DNA of 64,000 bases from Parvimonas sp. oral taxon 110 str. F0139 (GCF_000214475.1 NZ_AFII01000001.1:124001-188000), one strand, 5' to 3'; shown: positions 28,538-40,186, counted from the stretch's first letter. Notes: generated by a model not told the origin, from the letters alone. Numbers and translations: made by a program.

Positions 28538-30018
28538 ATGAATATTACTTTTAGAAAATTTTATTCTTTAATTACCGCGTTCTCTTTTATTTTTACTCTG
28601 TTACTTGGAGTAAGTTATTTATACACAGATAGATTGGATATATTACTTTTTACATTGTTGTCTTTTTTTGTCAACTTAATATTGTTTTGTTTTACAGATA
28701 TAAAATATTATATAATACATTTATTTTTTTATATAACTATTTTTATATTTCTAGTTTCAAGGCCTACGATAGATTACTTGAGAAGTTATAGTTTTAATAC
28801 TTATCAAAAAGATGCATATGTTTTTGCGTTTGTTATAGTTATGATTTCACTTTTAGGATTGTTTATTGGAGGAATAATTTCAAAATCATTATTAAAAATA
28901 AAAACAAAAAGAGGTTAGATGTAGATAGTAATGATAAGTTAAAAAGCTCTATATGGCTAAAAAATATAAGAATAGTTTCTCTTACTGTATATATATTGAC
29001 ATATCCATTTTATACTTTAAGGCTGATTGAAAGATTAATATTTAAATTAAATACATCTTATTATATTTATTATGCGTCTTTCAAAAGTAATTTGCCTTAC
29101 TTCACATATATATTATCAGTTTTTACAGTATATTCGATGTGTGTATATTTAGCATCTAAACCAAATAAAAGAAATGCTACTATAATTCTGGTAAGTAACC
29201 TATTTGCAAATGCAATATATTTATTTATTGGGACCAGAAATCCATTTATTTTAAGCTTAATATTTTCTTTTATATATTATTTTATAAGGGGACAAGAAGA
29301 TATTAAAAATAAATGGATAGGAGTTAAAGAAAAAATACTAATTTTTACAAGTCTTCCTATAATAATTGTAGGAATGGGACTTTTAAACTATGTCAGAGAC
29401 AATGTTGAAGTTTCTAATTTTAAAATATTTGATATATTTATAGATTTTATCTATAAACAGGGAACAAGTTTTGGTGTTTTAGCTAAAGGATTTTTGTATA
29501 ACAGTAATATTGCAGTAAGAAGTTTTACAAACTTTACCTTTGGACCTATTGTTGAGTATTTTACTCATGGGAATTTTGGTAAGTTATTATTTGATACAAA
29601 ACCATTTACAGCTACAACTAATAGTATTGAGTTAGCAATTAGAAGCAATAGTTATGCTCATAATATTTCTTATATTGCAATAAAAGATGAGTATTTACAA
29701 GGACATGGGTTAGGTAGTAGTTTTATAATGGAAAATTATACTGACTTTGGATACTTAGGTGTATTTTTGTTTAGTGTATTTTTAGGATTTTTATTTATAA
29801 GAATGTTAAATGTTTCTTACAGAAATAAAATTTTACCTTTCGTTTGCACATTAATAATATTAAACAATTTGTTTTTTATGCCTAGAAGTAGTTTTTCAGA
29901 AAGTTTTTCAATATTACTTACATTCCAATTTTGGTTTATAATTATATTAATTTTTGTAATGGCAAAATTAATATCAAAAGAAAATTCTTATACAATTTTT
30001 AAAATAAAGGAGATATAA
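28538..30018 (+). CDS. Wzy-like oligosaccharide polymerase (one frameshift)
   Basis: About 493 residues after adding one A in the A-rich stretch at 28898-28912. Strongly hydrophobic, with roughly 11-12 membrane segments and no soluble domain. FIGTRNPFILSLIFSF and the late periplasmic loop before a terminal helix pair (GHGLGSSFIMENYTDFGYLGVF) resemble O-antigen polysaccharide polymerases (Wzy/WzyE-like). The family varies greatly in sequence, so the call rests on topology, the loop and the operon position between glycosyltransferases and a Wzz-like protein. No flippase (Wzx) gene is in this cluster. Confidence 0.72.
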
Positions 30019-30019
30019 T

Positions 30020-31054
30020 ATGTTTGAAAATTACTCATTTGGAGATTTATTATCCAATATATATAAAAAGAGAATTTTAAATTTAATAGCATTTTTGCTG
30101 TTGAGTATTGCTTTGGTTTGTCCGTTGGTTTTACAAACAATAAATAAAAAAACTATAACAAAAGAAGGAGTGCAATATTCAACTTATGTTGCTTATAAAA
30201 TAACAGCTCCTGAGAGTGATAATATAAATGCGTTATATAGTAGAAGAGGCTATTCAGATTTTTATGAAAAGCTACTAGTATCTAATCTAAATGGTGCTTA
30301 TTTATTTAATGATGTTAGTGATAAAGATTTAGCGCAAATGGCAAAAGAATTAGATACATCAGCAGCAACTTTAAAGAATTCTAATGCAGATTACTGGGAT
30401 AAGAAAGTAGTGGTAAATTATATTTCTACTAATTTAGGGGTTTCTGCTAAAATTTTAACACCAAGTAAAGCTGTAAATGATGTTATTGAAAAGAAATTTG
30501 ATGAATTAATAAATAAGTATAAATCCGTTTATAAAAATGTTACTATTGAAAAAGTTGAATCAAATTATTCTAAAGAATTAAGTTCTAAAGAAAATGTTAA
30601 TACAGGATATAGTATGAAAAAATTGTTAGTAAAAGTATTTGCTATCGAAGTGGCTCTAATAATTTTAGTTGCTATTATGAATTTTGTTATGTACATTTTT
30701 AATCCAACAATTAATAGAGAAGGAGATTACAGAAAATACAATATAAAATTTGTTCAGGAAATAAAAAATAATAATGATTTACTTGAAGTTTTGAAATATA
30801 AAATTAATAATGAAAATATTGAAGAATTAAATATACTTAGTTCAAATTCAAAAATTATTGATAAATTAAATGATTTGAATATTGATAAAGTAAATATAGT
30901 GAAAACAAATGACTTAAGTAATATAATGAATTTAAAAAATGTTATATTTGTTGAAGAATATGGAATAACTAGGTATTCATCTTTTGAAAAGTTACTACAA
31001 AATTTAAGAAATTATGATAAAAATATTCTTGGAGTAGTATCATACAAATTATAA
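30020..31054 (+). CDS. Wzz-like polysaccharide co-polymerase
   Basis: 344 residues with Wzz/CapA topology: cytoplasmic N-terminus, helix 1 at about 20-40 (ILNLIAFLLLSIALVCPLVL), an extracellular part of about 160 residues, helix 2 at about 204-228, then a ~115-residue cytoplasmic tail. The tail has no Walker A or tyrosine cluster, so it is not an active BY kinase. Such proteins set chain length with Wzy. It starts one base after the polymerase gene stop region, with AAGGAGA before the ATG, and is the last gene of the cluster. Sequence similarity is weak; topology and place carry the call. Confidence 0.6.
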   Translation: MFENYSFGDLLSNIYKKRILNLIAFLLLSIALVCPLVLQTINKKTITKEGVQYSTYVAYKITAPESDNINALYSRRGYSDFYEKLLVSNLNGAYLFNDVSDKDLAQMAKELDTSAATLKNSNADYWDKKVVVNYISTNLGVSAKILTPSKAVNDVIEKKFDELINKYKSVYKNVTIEKVESNYSKELSSKENVNTGYSMKKLLVKVFAIEVALIILVAIMNFVMYIFNPTINREGDYRKYNIKFVQEIKNNNDLLEVLKYKINNENIEELNILSSNSKIIDKLNDLNIDKVNIVKTNDLSNIMNLKNVIFVEEYGITRYSSFEKLLQNLRNYDKNILGVVSYKL

Positions 31055-31058
31055 TTTT

Positions 31059-31126
31059 AATAAGAACCCTACCCTTCCACGATGCTTCGTATCGGGTGGG
31101 TTCCTGGGAACCTTGTTGTTTCACAA
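31059..31126 (-). repeat. Dispersed terminator-adjacent repeat, copy 2
   Basis: Minus-strand copy, directly after the yedF terminator. It reads ATTGTGAAACAACAAGG, a near-palindromic core (GGTTCCCAGGAACC), CCCACCCGATACGAAGCATC, then GTGGAAGGGTAGGGTTCTTATT. Outer arms GAACCCACCC and GGGTAGGGTTC pair with one bulge; the inner arms CGATAC and GCATCG pair with one mismatch around GAA. Confidence 0.88.
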
Positions 31127-31156
31127 TAAAAAGTCGGCATATAATAGCCGACTTTT
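31127..31156 (-). terminator. yedF terminator
   Basis: On the minus strand AAGTCGGCTAT pairs with ATGCCGACTT, then five Ts; repeat copy 2 begins directly after. The A run also allows use from the plus strand. Confidence 0.88.
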
Positions 31157-31181
31157 ATAATTTACAAATATAAAATTTATT

Positions 31182-31781
31182 TTAGATATTAATTACCTTT
31201 CCAGCATTAAATAATGTTTCGTAAATAGTATACATATTGCTTATTTCACCAACTAACAACTTTTCTTTAAGTCCAAAGTAATCAAGACAAGTTCCACAGG
31301 AAATAATTTCTACTCCTTTATCTTGTAGTTTTTGTAGATCATCAATACATGGTGAATCTTCACATGTTAATTTTACTCCAGAATTAAAGAATACCATTGT
31401 CTTAGGTAATTTTTCATATTCACTTGAAGTATAAACAAATCCTTTAATTAATATTTTTCCTAATTCTTCAGATCCATTTCCCATAAAGTCTTTAGATATT
31501 GCGATAACTGTGTCTGAAGAAGCTTCTGCAGAACAAAATGCAGTTGGCTCTTGTAAATTAGTTTCTGAATTTTTTGATACAAATACATTAAATTCATTAT
31601 CAGATTTTTTCTCAAATCTAAAATTTAAATTACTACTTTTAGCAAATTTTTCTAAATTTTTTACAGCAGTATCATTATCCACTATAACTAAAAAATCTTT
31701 TTCTTCAGAATTCTCTACAGCCTTTTTTGTTAAAATCAATGGTTGAGGGCATGCTAAGCCTTTAGCATTTACTTCTTTCAT
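31182..31781 (-). CDS. yedF: YedF-type sulfurtransferase-like selenium metabolism protein
   Basis: 199 residues with two domains. Residues 1-70 are TusA/SirA-like: VNAKGLACPQPLILTKKAV with the conserved CPxP cysteine. Residues ~90-199 are DsrE-like: MVFFNSGVKLTCEDSP, then GVEIISCGTCLDYFGL with a Cys pair. This TusA-DsrE layout is the YedF family, which occurs with selenium-related genes; the exact reaction is not established. GGAGG site on the minus strand. It stands alone, but with grdX it suggests selenoprotein reductases elsewhere in the genome. Confidence 0.88.
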   Translation of the reverse strand: MKEVNAKGLACPQPLILTKKAVENSEEKDFLVIVDNDTAVKNLEKFAKSSNLNFRFEKKSDNEFNVFVSKNSETNLQEPTAFCSAEASSDTVIAISKDFMGNGSEELGKILIKGFVYTSSEYEKLPKTMVFFNSGVKLTCEDSPCIDDLQKLQDKGVEIISCGTCLDYFGLKEKLLVGEISNMYTIYETLFNAGKVINI

Positions 31782-31938
31782 AATTTACCTCCAAATTTAT
31801 TATTTAATACAATCTTATTATACAATATAAAAAATATTAATACAAGATGTAGTTTTGATAGTTTATAATTTATAAAATATAAATTAGATTAAAATTAAAT
31901 ATTTTAATCAAAAATATGTTTAAATTAACAGTTTAGGG

Positions 31939-31970
31939 TATAATAAAATTAAAGGTCAAAGAAAGTCAAA
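31939..31970 (+). promoter_or_regulatory. -10 box and CtsR operator of the cbpA-clpB genes
   Basis: TATAAT at 31939-31944. At 31954-31970 stands GGTCAAAGAAAGTCAAA, which fits the CtsR heptad consensus RGTCAAA-NAN-RGTCAAA exactly. It lies at the expected transcription start, 13 bases before the ATG. The -35 box is poor. Confidence 0.85.
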
Positions 31971-31983
31971 TAAGGAGGAACTT

Positions 31984-32897
31984 ATGGAATATAAAGATTA
32001 TTATAAAATTTTGGGTGTTGACAAAAATGCAAATGATTCAGAAATTAAAAAACAATATAGAAAACTTGCAAAGAAATATCATCCTGATGTTAATCAAAAT
32101 GATGAAGTAGCAAGCAATAAATTTAAAGAAATTAATGAAGCATATGAGGTCCTATCTGATAAAGAAAAAGAAAACAATATGATATGTTTGGATCAAATTA
32201 TAATTTTAGTGGTGGTGATAATTTTGATCCAAGAAATTATGGATTTAGTGCTTCCTACAGTACTAGTGATATGGGTGGTTTTTCGGACTTTTTTAATATG
32301 TTTTTTGGTGGTGGTGATAGTAGGACTTCATCACACTTTGGTGGATTTTCTGGATTTGATGGTTTTACAAATTCCAGAAATTATTCTGGATTTGAAAGAC
32401 AACCTCAAAGGCAGAAGTATGAAACAAGTTTGAACTTGTCTGTTAAGGAAGCATATTCAGGGATTGAAAGAGAGCTTTATGTCAATATAAATAATTCTCC
32501 TAAAAAAATTACTGTAAAGATACCTAAAGGAATAACAACTGGAAAAAAAGTAAAAGTTAATGGAGATAAATACAAACTTGATGGAGATATTTATGTAAAA
32601 ATTAATGTAATAAATGATGAGTATAGACTTGATGGCTTAGATTTAATAAAGACAGTTAGTCTGTATCCATGGGAAGCATATTTTGGCGTTACAAAACTAA
32701 TTGAAACTTTAAATGGAAGTGTCAGAGTAAAAATCCCTGCAAAGATAGATAGTATGAAAAAAATTAGAATTTCTAATAAAGGATATACTGACTTAAAAGG
32801 AAGGACTGGAGATTTATATCTTGAAATAGTTATAAATAATCCTAAGAATTTATCACCTGATAAATTAGAATTGTATAAAAAATTAATGGAAAATTAA
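31984..32897 (+). CDS. CbpA-type DnaJ chaperone (one frameshift)
   Basis: About 304 residues after adding one A at about 32166-32177. The J domain covers residues 1-68: [20 protein letters not shown], the HPD tripeptide in YHPDVNQ, and [14 protein letters not shown] Gly/Phe-rich linker follows ([21 protein letters not shown]). The C-terminal substrate domains come next ([28 protein letters not shown]). There is no CxxCxGxG zinc region, so it is the CbpA (class B) type rather than DnaJ itself. It stimulates DnaK. It sits behind a CtsR operator with clpB downstream, a heat-shock pairing. Confidence 0.88.
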
Positions 32898-33038
32898 AAT
32901 AATTTGTTTTAGCTTATTATATATTAGATAAAATAAATAAAATTAAATTAAATAGAGTTTTATTACATATAATAGAAATCTAGTTATATTAAGTTTAATG
33001 TTAGAATGAAAAGTTAAAATTAAAAAAGGAGGAGTATT

Positions 33039-35606
33039 ATGAACTTAGAAAAATTTAGTAGTGATGCAATGAAAATTGTTGAGGAATCTCAAAGCTTGGC
33101 AATTAAAAATGCAAATGTAGAAATATCTGATATTCATCTACATAAAGCTTTGATTGATAGTGATAACATAATAATTAAGATTCTTAATATTATGAATGTA
33201 AATATAGATAGCTATAGAAGTGATGTGAAGATGGCTTTTGATAATTTGCCTTCACAATATGGAGATTCAAACATTTATCCAAATACTGTTTATCAAAGAA
33301 TTTTACTTAATTCTGAAGATGAAATAAATGGAACTGGAGATAGTACAATTTTACCTGAACATATCTATCTTTCCCTTTTAAAAGAAAAGAATATTAAATC
33401 TTCAGATATTTTTAAAAAATATAATATAACTTATAATTCCTTCAAATACGCTTTAATGGGAATTAAGAATATGAAAAATGAACATAAAGAAGGAAGTACT
33501 AGTGAAGAGTTGTTAAAATATGGAAGAAATTTAACTGAAGAAGCAAGAAATGGTAAACTTGACCCTGTTATTGGTAGAGATGAAGAAATTAGACATTCAA
33601 TTAGAATTTTATCAAGAAGAACAAAAAATAATCCTGTTTTAATAGGGGAACCTGGTGTTGGTAAGACAGCTATCGTAGAAGGATTAGCTCAGAGAATTGT
33701 AAATAATGATGTACCGGATGGGTTAAAAGATAAAATTATTTTTTCATTAGATATGGGAAGTTTAATTGCTGGAGCAAAATTTAGAGGGGAATTTGAAGAA
33801 AGATTAAAGGCTGTTCTTGAAGAAATTAAAAATTCTGAAGGTGAGATAATATTATTTATTGATGAAATTCATACACTTGTTGGAGCAGGAAAAACTGATG
33901 GAGCTTTAGATGCATCTAATATGTTAAAACCTATGCTTGCTAGAGGGGAATTGCATACTATTGGAGCAACTACTCTAGATGAATATAGAAAATATATAGA
34001 AAAAGATGGAGCTTTAGAAAGAAGATTCCAAAAAGTACTAGTAAAAGAACCTTCAGTTGAAGATACTATTTCAATACTTAGGGGAATAAAAGAAAAATAT
34101 GAAATCCATCATGGAATTAAGATAACAGATGCGGCGGTTATTGCCTGTGTAACATTAAGTGACAGATATATTACAGATAGATTTTTACCGGATAAAGCTA
34201 TTGATTTAATGGATGAAGCCTCTTCAATGATTAGAACTGAAATAGATTCAATGCCTCAAGAAATTGATGATTTAAGAAGAAAAGTTTTACAATTAGAAAT
34301 TGAAAAAGCAGGATTAACTAAAGAAACTGATGAAATTAGTAAAAAAAGATTGCAAGACTTAGAAGTTGAGCTTTCAAATGTAAAAAATAAATACAATGTT
34401 GAACTTGCTAAATGGGAAAGTGATAAAAAGGATATAAATGAAATAAAGGCTGTAAAAGCAGAAATTGATTCCGTTAGAATAGATATTGAAAAAGCTGAAA
34501 GAGAATATGACTTTGAAAAACTTTCCGAATTAAGATATGGAAAACTTGCAAATTTAGAATTAAAGTTAGCAGAACTAAATGAAAAGAAGAAAGAAAAAGA
34601 AAGTTATCTAAAAGAAGAAGTTACAGAAGAAACAATAGCTGAAGTAATTTCTAAATGGACGAATATTCCTATAAAAAAATTAGTAGAAGGAGAAAAAGAA
34701 AAACTGTTGCATCTTGGAGATATTTTGCATAAAAGAGTTGTAGGTCAAGATGAAGCTATTGATTTGGTAAGAGATTGTATATTAAGATCAAGAAGTGGAT
34801 TAAAAGATGAAAATAAACCTATAGGTTCATTTATTTTCTTAGGTCCGACAGGTGTTGGTAAAACTGAATTAGCAAAAACATTATGTGAAAGTATGTTTGA
34901 TAGTGAAAAAAATCTTGTTAGAATAGATATGAGTGAATATATGGAAAAACATTCTGTTTCAAGACTAATAGGAGCTCCTCCAGGATATGTAGGATATGAT
35001 GAAGGAGGTCAACTTACTGAAAGAGTTAGAAGAAATCCATATTGTGTAATTCTATTTGACGAAATCGAAAAAGCCCATCCTGATGTATTTAATATACTTT
35101 TACAAGTTCTTGATGATGGAAGGCTTACTGATAATCAAGGAAGAGTTGTAGATTTCAAAAATACTATCATAATTATGACTTCTAATATAGGTTCAATTTA
35201 CTTGCTTGATGGAATAGATGAAAATGGCAAAATAAAGAAAGAAGCTGAAGCTGAAGTTATGAAAGAGTTAAAAAGCTCTTTTAGACCTGAATTTTTAAAT
35301 AGGGTTGATGATATAGTTTTATTTAAACCATTACAAAAAGAAGAACTTTACAAGATAATTGATATGACTATTTCAGAAATTGAAGGAAGATTAAAAGATA
35401 TTGGAGTAAAAATTAATTTGGATGAAGATTGTAAGAAATTAATTTTAGATTCGACATACTCTTATAATTATGGCGCTAGAATAATTAAAAGATATATTCA
35501 AAAAAATATTGAAACAGAAATAGCGACAAAGTTGATTGAAGGTAAAATTAAGCCAGATTCTATTATTAATTTTAAAAATGTTAATGGAAAAATTTGTATC
35601 TCATAA
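33039..35606 (+). CDS. clpB: ATP-dependent disaggregase ClpB
   Basis: 855 residues. The N-terminal Clp repeat domain (1-145) is followed by NBD1 with Walker [14 protein letters not shown] and Walker [16 protein letters not shown]. The coiled-coil middle domain lies at about 395-520 ([19 protein letters not shown] onward), long enough for ClpB rather than ClpC or ClpE. NBD2 has [14 protein letters not shown] and [15 protein letters not shown], followed by the C-terminal D2-small domain. With DnaK and J proteins it pulls proteins out of aggregates. The AAAGGAGGAG site is strong. The 141-base gap after the J-protein gene has no clear promoter or second CtsR site, so it is probably read from the upstream operator. 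Confidence 0.97.
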   Translation: MNLEKFSSDAMKIVEESQSLAIKNANVEISDIHLHKALIDSDNIIIKILNIMNVNIDSYRSDVKMAFDNLPSQYGDSNIYPNTVYQRILLNSEDEINGTGDSTILPEHIYLSLLKEKNIKSSDIFKKYNITYNSFKYALMGIKNMKNEHKEGSTSEELLKYGRNLTEEARNGKLDPVIGRDEEIRHSIRILSRRTKNNPVLIGEPGVGKTAIVEGLAQRIVNNDVPDGLKDKIIFSLDMGSLIAGAKFRGEFEERLKAVLEEIKNSEGEIILFIDEIHTLVGAGKTDGALDASNMLKPMLARGELHTIGATTLDEYRKYIEKDGALERRFQKVLVKEPSVEDTISILRGIKEKYEIHHGIKITDAAVIACVTLSDRYITDRFLPDKAIDLMDEASSMIRTEIDSMPQEIDDLRRKVLQLEIEKAGLTKETDEISKKRLQDLEVELSNVKNKYNVELAKWESDKKDINEIKAVKAEIDSVRIDIEKAEREYDFEKLSELRYGKLANLELKLAELNEKKKEKESYLKEEVTEETIAEVISKWTNIPIKKLVEGEKEKLLHLGDILHKRVVGQDEAIDLVRDCILRSRSGLKDENKPIGSFIFLGPTGVGKTELAKTLCESMFDSEKNLVRIDMSEYMEKHSVSRLIGAPPGYVGYDEGGQLTERVRRNPYCVILFDEIEKAHPDVFNILLQVLDDGRLTDNQGRVVDFKNTIIIMTSNIGSIYLLDGIDENGKIKKEAEAEVMKELKSSFRPEFLNRVDDIVLFKPLQKEELYKIIDMTISEIEGRLKDIGVKINLDEDCKKLILDSTYSYNYGARIIKRYIQKNIETEIATKLIEGKIKPDSIINFKNVNGKICIS

Positions 35607-35623
35607 ATTTATATTTGCTAATA

Positions 35624-35652
35624 TAGAGCTAAGATAATTTCTTAGCTCTTTT
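35624..35652 (+). terminator. clpB terminator
   Basis: AGAGCTAAGA pairs with TCTTAGCTCT, followed by TTT. Repeat copy 3 starts at the end of the T run. Confidence 0.88.
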
Positions 35653-35722
35653 ATTGCAAAATAACAAGGTTCCCGGGAACCCACCTGATGCGAAGCATCA
35701 TGGAAGGGTGGGGTTCTTATTT
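35653..35722 (+). repeat. Dispersed terminator-adjacent repeat, copy 3
   Basis: It begins ATTGCAAAATAACAAGG, followed by a perfect 14-base palindrome GGTTCCCGGGAACC. The inner arms TGATGC and GCATCA pair perfectly around GAA. The outer arms GAACCCACC and GGGTGGGGTTC pair with a bulge. It has the orientation of clpB, the gene upstream. Confidence 0.9.
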
Positions 35723-35812
35723 TAAGAAAATATGTTTATTCATAAAATCCAGATTGGAACTATCTTTAGGATTATAATTTTTTTATTTTCAAAATCTAAA
35801 ATTTATTGTAAT

Positions 35813-35840
35813 TTGTAATTATAAATATTTGAAATATAAT
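35813..35840 (+). promoter_or_regulatory. Promoter of yajC
   Basis: TTGTAA (35813-35818), 16-base spacer, TATAAT (35835-35840), 50 bases before the yajC ATG. Confidence 0.55.
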
Positions 35841-35890
35841 ATATTTTGTGTTAAAATATAGTCGTATATTTTAAGTTTAGGAGGAATGTT

Positions 35891-36214
35891 ATGGATCAAG
35901 TGACTATGCAGCTAGTTATGTTAGGCGGATTTATGGCTATTGCTTATTTTCTTTTAATAAAACCTCAAAAGAAAAGACAAAAAGCTATAATGGAAATGAG
36001 AGAAAATTTAAAAATCGGAGATAATATAGTTACAATTGGAGGAATTAAAGGCAAGATAGTTGAGCTTACAGATACTGACGTTGTAATTGAAACATCTGAT
36101 GATGGAACAAAAATAGAATTTATTAAATCTGCTATTCATTCTATCGTTAGCAAATCTGAAGAACCTTCTGATAATGAAGATGATGAAGAAGAGGAAGATA
36201 GCGAAGAAAATTAA
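35891..36214 (+). CDS. yajC: Preprotein translocase subunit YajC
   Basis: 107 residues. One N-terminal membrane helix (about 5-22, VMLGGFMAIAYFLLIKPQ), the family's PQKKRQK basic turn, then a small soluble domain (NLKIGDNIVTIGGIKGKIVEL). The last ~20 residues are almost all Asp and Glu. YajC associates with SecDF at the Sec channel; secDF genes are not in this window. AGGAGG site and own terminator. Confidence 0.93.
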   Translation: MDQVTMQLVMLGGFMAIAYFLLIKPQKKRQKAIMEMRENLKIGDNIVTIGGIKGKIVELTDTDVVIETSDDGTKIEFIKSAIHSIVSKSEEPSDNEDDEEEEDSEEN

Positions 36215-36223
36215 TTTTAATTA

Positions 36224-36248
36224 AATAGACGGATTTCGTCTATTTTTT
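36224..36248 (+). terminator. yajC terminator
   Basis: AATAGACGGATTTCGTCTATTTTTT: AATAGACG pairs with CGTCTATT, then a T run. Confidence 0.85.
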
Positions 36249-36277
36249 CTTTATATGCAAGATGAAAGGAGGTATTT

Positions 36278-38022
36278 ATGAAAAGATGGTTTATTAAATC
36301 TGATAATGGACTAACTAAAGATAATTTCAAAAATAATAGTGAGTTTTCATATATTACATGTCAACTTTTAGCTAATAGAAAAATTGATTCTGCTAATGTA
36401 AAAAATTTTTTATATCCTGACTATAAATACCTTCATAATCCTTTTTTGATGAAAGATCTAGATATCGCGATTGAAATTCTGGTAGATGCAATAGATAATA
36501 ATTTACATATACAAATTGTAGGCGATTATGATCAAGATGGTAATTCTGCTACAGTTGTTTTGATGAAAGGTATTGGATTCTTTACAGATAATATTAGTTT
36601 TGCAATTCCTAATAGAATTGAAGATGGATATGGAATTTCAAAAGGAATTGTAGATACTGCTAAACAAAAAGGTGTAGATTTAATTATAACATGTGATAAT
36701 GGAATATCTGCATTTGAAGTTGCAGAGTATTGTAATTATTTAAATATTCCAATGATTATAACAGATCATCATCAAGTTTGTTTTGATGATGGAGGAAACC
36801 AAATTCTTCCTAAAGCAAAAGCTGTAATTAACCCTCATAGAGTTGATTGTGAATATCCATTTAAAGAATTATGTGGCGCTGGTGTTGCATTTAAATTAAT
36901 GCAAGCGCTATTTGATGAATTAGGTGGAGATGAACATTATTTGATAGATTTATTGCAATTTGTTTCTATGGGTACTGTTTGTGATGTGGTTGATTTAATA
37001 GACGAAAATAGATTTTTCGTGAAAAAAGGATTAGAATTATTAAATTATAGTGATAATATTGGAGTTAATAAACTAAAAAAGAGAATGAGATAGGGAAAAT
37101 TACGACTACCTCATTAGGATTTAAGTTAGGACCTTGTATTAATGCTGCAGGAAGGCTAGAATCTGCAAGTATTGGTGTGGATTTATTTTTAGAAGAAGAT
37201 GAAAAATCTGCAGAAAATTTTGCAAAAAAACTAGTTGAATTAAATAATAAAAGAAAAGATTTAACTAATGAAGCATACTCCAGAGTTAATTTAAAAATTA
37301 AAGATAATAAGTATTATGAGGACGATATTATTGTAGTGTATGATGAAGAAATTCATGAATCAATTGCTGGAATCGTTGCTGGAAGAATTAAAGACTATTA
37401 TTATAAGCCAACTTTAGTTTTTTCCAAGGCAAAAGAAGAGGGAATTCTAAAAGGTAGTGCTAGAAGTATTGAAGACTATAATATTATTTCAAAATTGAGA
37501 GATTTTTCAAATCTTTTTGAAAAATTAGGTGGTCATGCAATGGCAGCTGGATTCTCAATAAAAGAAGAAAATTTAGATATATTAAGAAATGAATTAAATA
37601 AAAATTCAAATTTAACTCCTGATAATTTTATCGAAAAAGTAAAAATAGACTGTTCTTTAGATTTTAAATTATTAAATTATAATATAGTTGATGAATTAAA
37701 ATTGTTAGAACCATACGGAAAGGCAAATCCAGAACCTTTATTTGGAACTAAGAATGTAGAAATTAAGTCTTTATCAATTATTGGAAAAAATAAAAATGTA
37801 ATTAAATTAGTTCTAAAACAAGATGAAATTGAGTTTAGTGGTATTATTTTTACTAATTATGATAAGTACATTAAGTATTTTAATGAAAAATTTAAAACTA
37901 GTGATATATTGTCAGAATATAATGATATAAAAAATAAATTTATTGATATTTTATATACTCCGGTAATTAACGAATATATGAATACTAAATCAATACAATT
38001 ACTCATAAAGGATATAAGGTAG
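36278..38022 (+). CDS. recJ: Single-strand-specific exonuclease RecJ (one frameshift)
   Basis: About 581 residues after adding one A in the A6 run at 37075-37080. DHH phosphoesterase motifs: VGDYDQDGNSATVV, the aspartate in LIITCDNGISA, and ITDHHQV. The restored junction reads LGPCINAAGRLESAS, the RecJ-type conserved block. DHHA1 follows, with GIVAGRIKDYY and LGGHAMAAGFSI (GGH motif). The C-terminal OB-like part is shorter than in E. coli RecJ. It degrades 5' single strands in recombination and repair. AAAGGAGG site; rsh starts 11 bases after the stop. Confidence 0.92.
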
Positions 38023-38033
38023 GAGGTGAGAAA

Positions 38034-40186
38034 ATGTTAGATGAATTATTATCAAAAATTAAGAGTTATAATCCAAGTACAGATGTTGAAAAAATTACAA
38101 AAGCTTATAATTTTACTAAAGAATGTCATGAAGGACAATTTAGAAATTCTGGAGAACCGTACTTTATTCATCCAGTTGCAGTAGCCAATATTTTAGCTGA
38201 TTTATATATGGATGATGCTACTATTATAGCTGGACTTATGCATGATATTCTTGAGGATACTGAGGTTACTTATGAAGAGATGGCAGGAATGTTTGATGAA
38301 GAAATTGCTAACCTAGTTGATGGAGTTACAAAACTTAAAAAATTAAGTATCAAAGCAAACAAGAGTCACAAGCTGATAATCTTAGAAAAATGCTTTTAGC
38401 AATGAATTCTGATATTAGAGTTATTATAATAAAAATTGCCGATAGACTTCACAATATAAGAACTTTAGAATATATGAAGAAAGCTAAGCAATTAGAAAAA
38501 GCAAAAGAAACATTAGAAATTTATGCTCCCTTAGCTTATAGATTAGGTATGAGTAATGTTAAATGGGAACTTGAAGATTTATCTTTAAGATACTTAGAAC
38601 CTGAAATATATTATGACTTAGCAGAGAGAGTTAAGAAAAAGAGAAGTGAAAGAGAAAAGATTATAAATGATATAATTGAAGAAATAAGTAAAAGCCTTAA
38701 AGAACATAATATTCAAGGTGAAATAAGTGGAAGGCCAAAAAGTTTATATAGTATATATAAGAAAATGTATAAACAAAATAAAAGCTTTGATGAAATTTTT
38801 GACCTAACAGCTGTTAGAATTATAGTTCCAACTATCAGTGATTGTTACGCTGTTTTAGGAATAGTTCATTCTAAATGGAAACCTATACCTTCAAGATTTA
38901 AAGACTATATTGCTGTACCTAAACCTAATTTGTATCAATCTTTGCACAATACTCTTATTAGTAATTCAGGTGATGTTTTTGAAGTACAAATAAGAACTTT
39001 TGAAATGCATAAGACGGCAGAATATGGTATTGCTGCACATTGGAAGTATAAGGCTGGAGTTGATAGAAGTACAAGTTTTGATGATAAATTAACTTGGCTT
39101 AGGCAACTAATGGATTGGCAAAGAGAAGTTAATGATAATAGAGAATTTATTACTTCCTTTAAAGAAGACTTTGTTTCCGATGAAGTTTTTGTTTTTTCAC
39201 CAAAAGGAGATGTTATTAATTTAATAGCTGGAGCAACACCTATTGACTTTGCGTATAAAGTCCATACAGCTGTTGGAAATAATTGTGTTGGGGCTAAAGT
39301 TGATGGCAGAATAGTTCCATTGAATTATAAATTAAAAAATGGAAATATAGTAGAAATACTAACTAATCCTAATTCATCAGGTCCTAGTAAAGATTGGCTT
39401 AAGATAGTTAAGTCATCTCAAGCAAAGACAAAAATAAAACAATGGTTTAAAAAAGAAAATAAAGCTTTAAATATTGTTCAAGGTAGAGATATGCTTGAAA
39501 AGGAAGTTAGACGATTAGGTTTTACTTATAGTAAAATTTTAAAAGAAGACTGGCTTTTACAAATTGCAAAAAAATTAAGCTTTAATTCAATTGATGAGAT
39601 GTATGCTGGTATTGGTTTTGGAAGTATAAATTTAAAACAGATTATTCCAAGATTAAAAGAATTTTATACCGATTATTATCACGAATCTGCTGATGATATA
39701 ATAAATAAAATAAAAAATGAAAAAACAACTAATAAATTAAATTCTAAAGGTGTTATTGTAAAAGGAATAGATAATATTGAAGTTAGTTTTGCAAAATGTT
39801 GTAATCCGCTTCCAGGAGATGAAATTGTAGGTTATATTACAAAAGGAAGAGGAATTTCTGTTCATAATAGTAATTGCACGAACATAAAAAATGTTACAAA
39901 CCGTGATAGACTTATTGCTGTTGAATGGAGTAATACTAAAAATTTATTTTACAAGGTTGAAGTTGCAGTTATTTCTTTAGATCAAGTTGGAGCATTAGCA
40001 GATGTGGCACATATTATTTCAGAATCAAAGTTAAATTTAGTTGGGATTACTGCGAAAACTGGAAAAGATAAAACATTTATTACAAACATTATTGTAGAAA
40101 TAAAAAATATTGATGAGCTTGATAGACTAATTAATAAGATAAAATCTTTGAAAGGTATACTTGACGTATATAGGGTGAGAGCCTAA
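38034..40186 (+). CDS. rsh: Bifunctional (p)ppGpp synthetase/hydrolase Rsh (one frameshift)
   Basis: About 717 residues after adding one A in the A6 run at 38337-38342. The hydrolase domain has GEPYFIHPVAVA and the HD pair in LMHDILEDTEVTYEEM, then IKIADRLHNIRTL, so hydrolase residues are intact. The synthetase domain has GRPKSLYSIYKKM, DLTAVRIIVP, PKPNLYQSLHNT and FEVQIRTFEMH. TGS (FVFSPKGDVINLIAGATPIDFA), a CC/ZFD region (CCNPLPGDEIVGYIT) and ACT follow. It controls the stringent response. Strong AGGAGGTG site; the stop overlaps the dtd ATG, giving the order recJ-rsh-dtd seen in many Firmicutes. Confidence 0.95.

Noticed and set aside
35660..35720. CRISPR-like repeat
   Set aside because: The copies are single, tens of kilobases apart, with no spacers and no cas genes.
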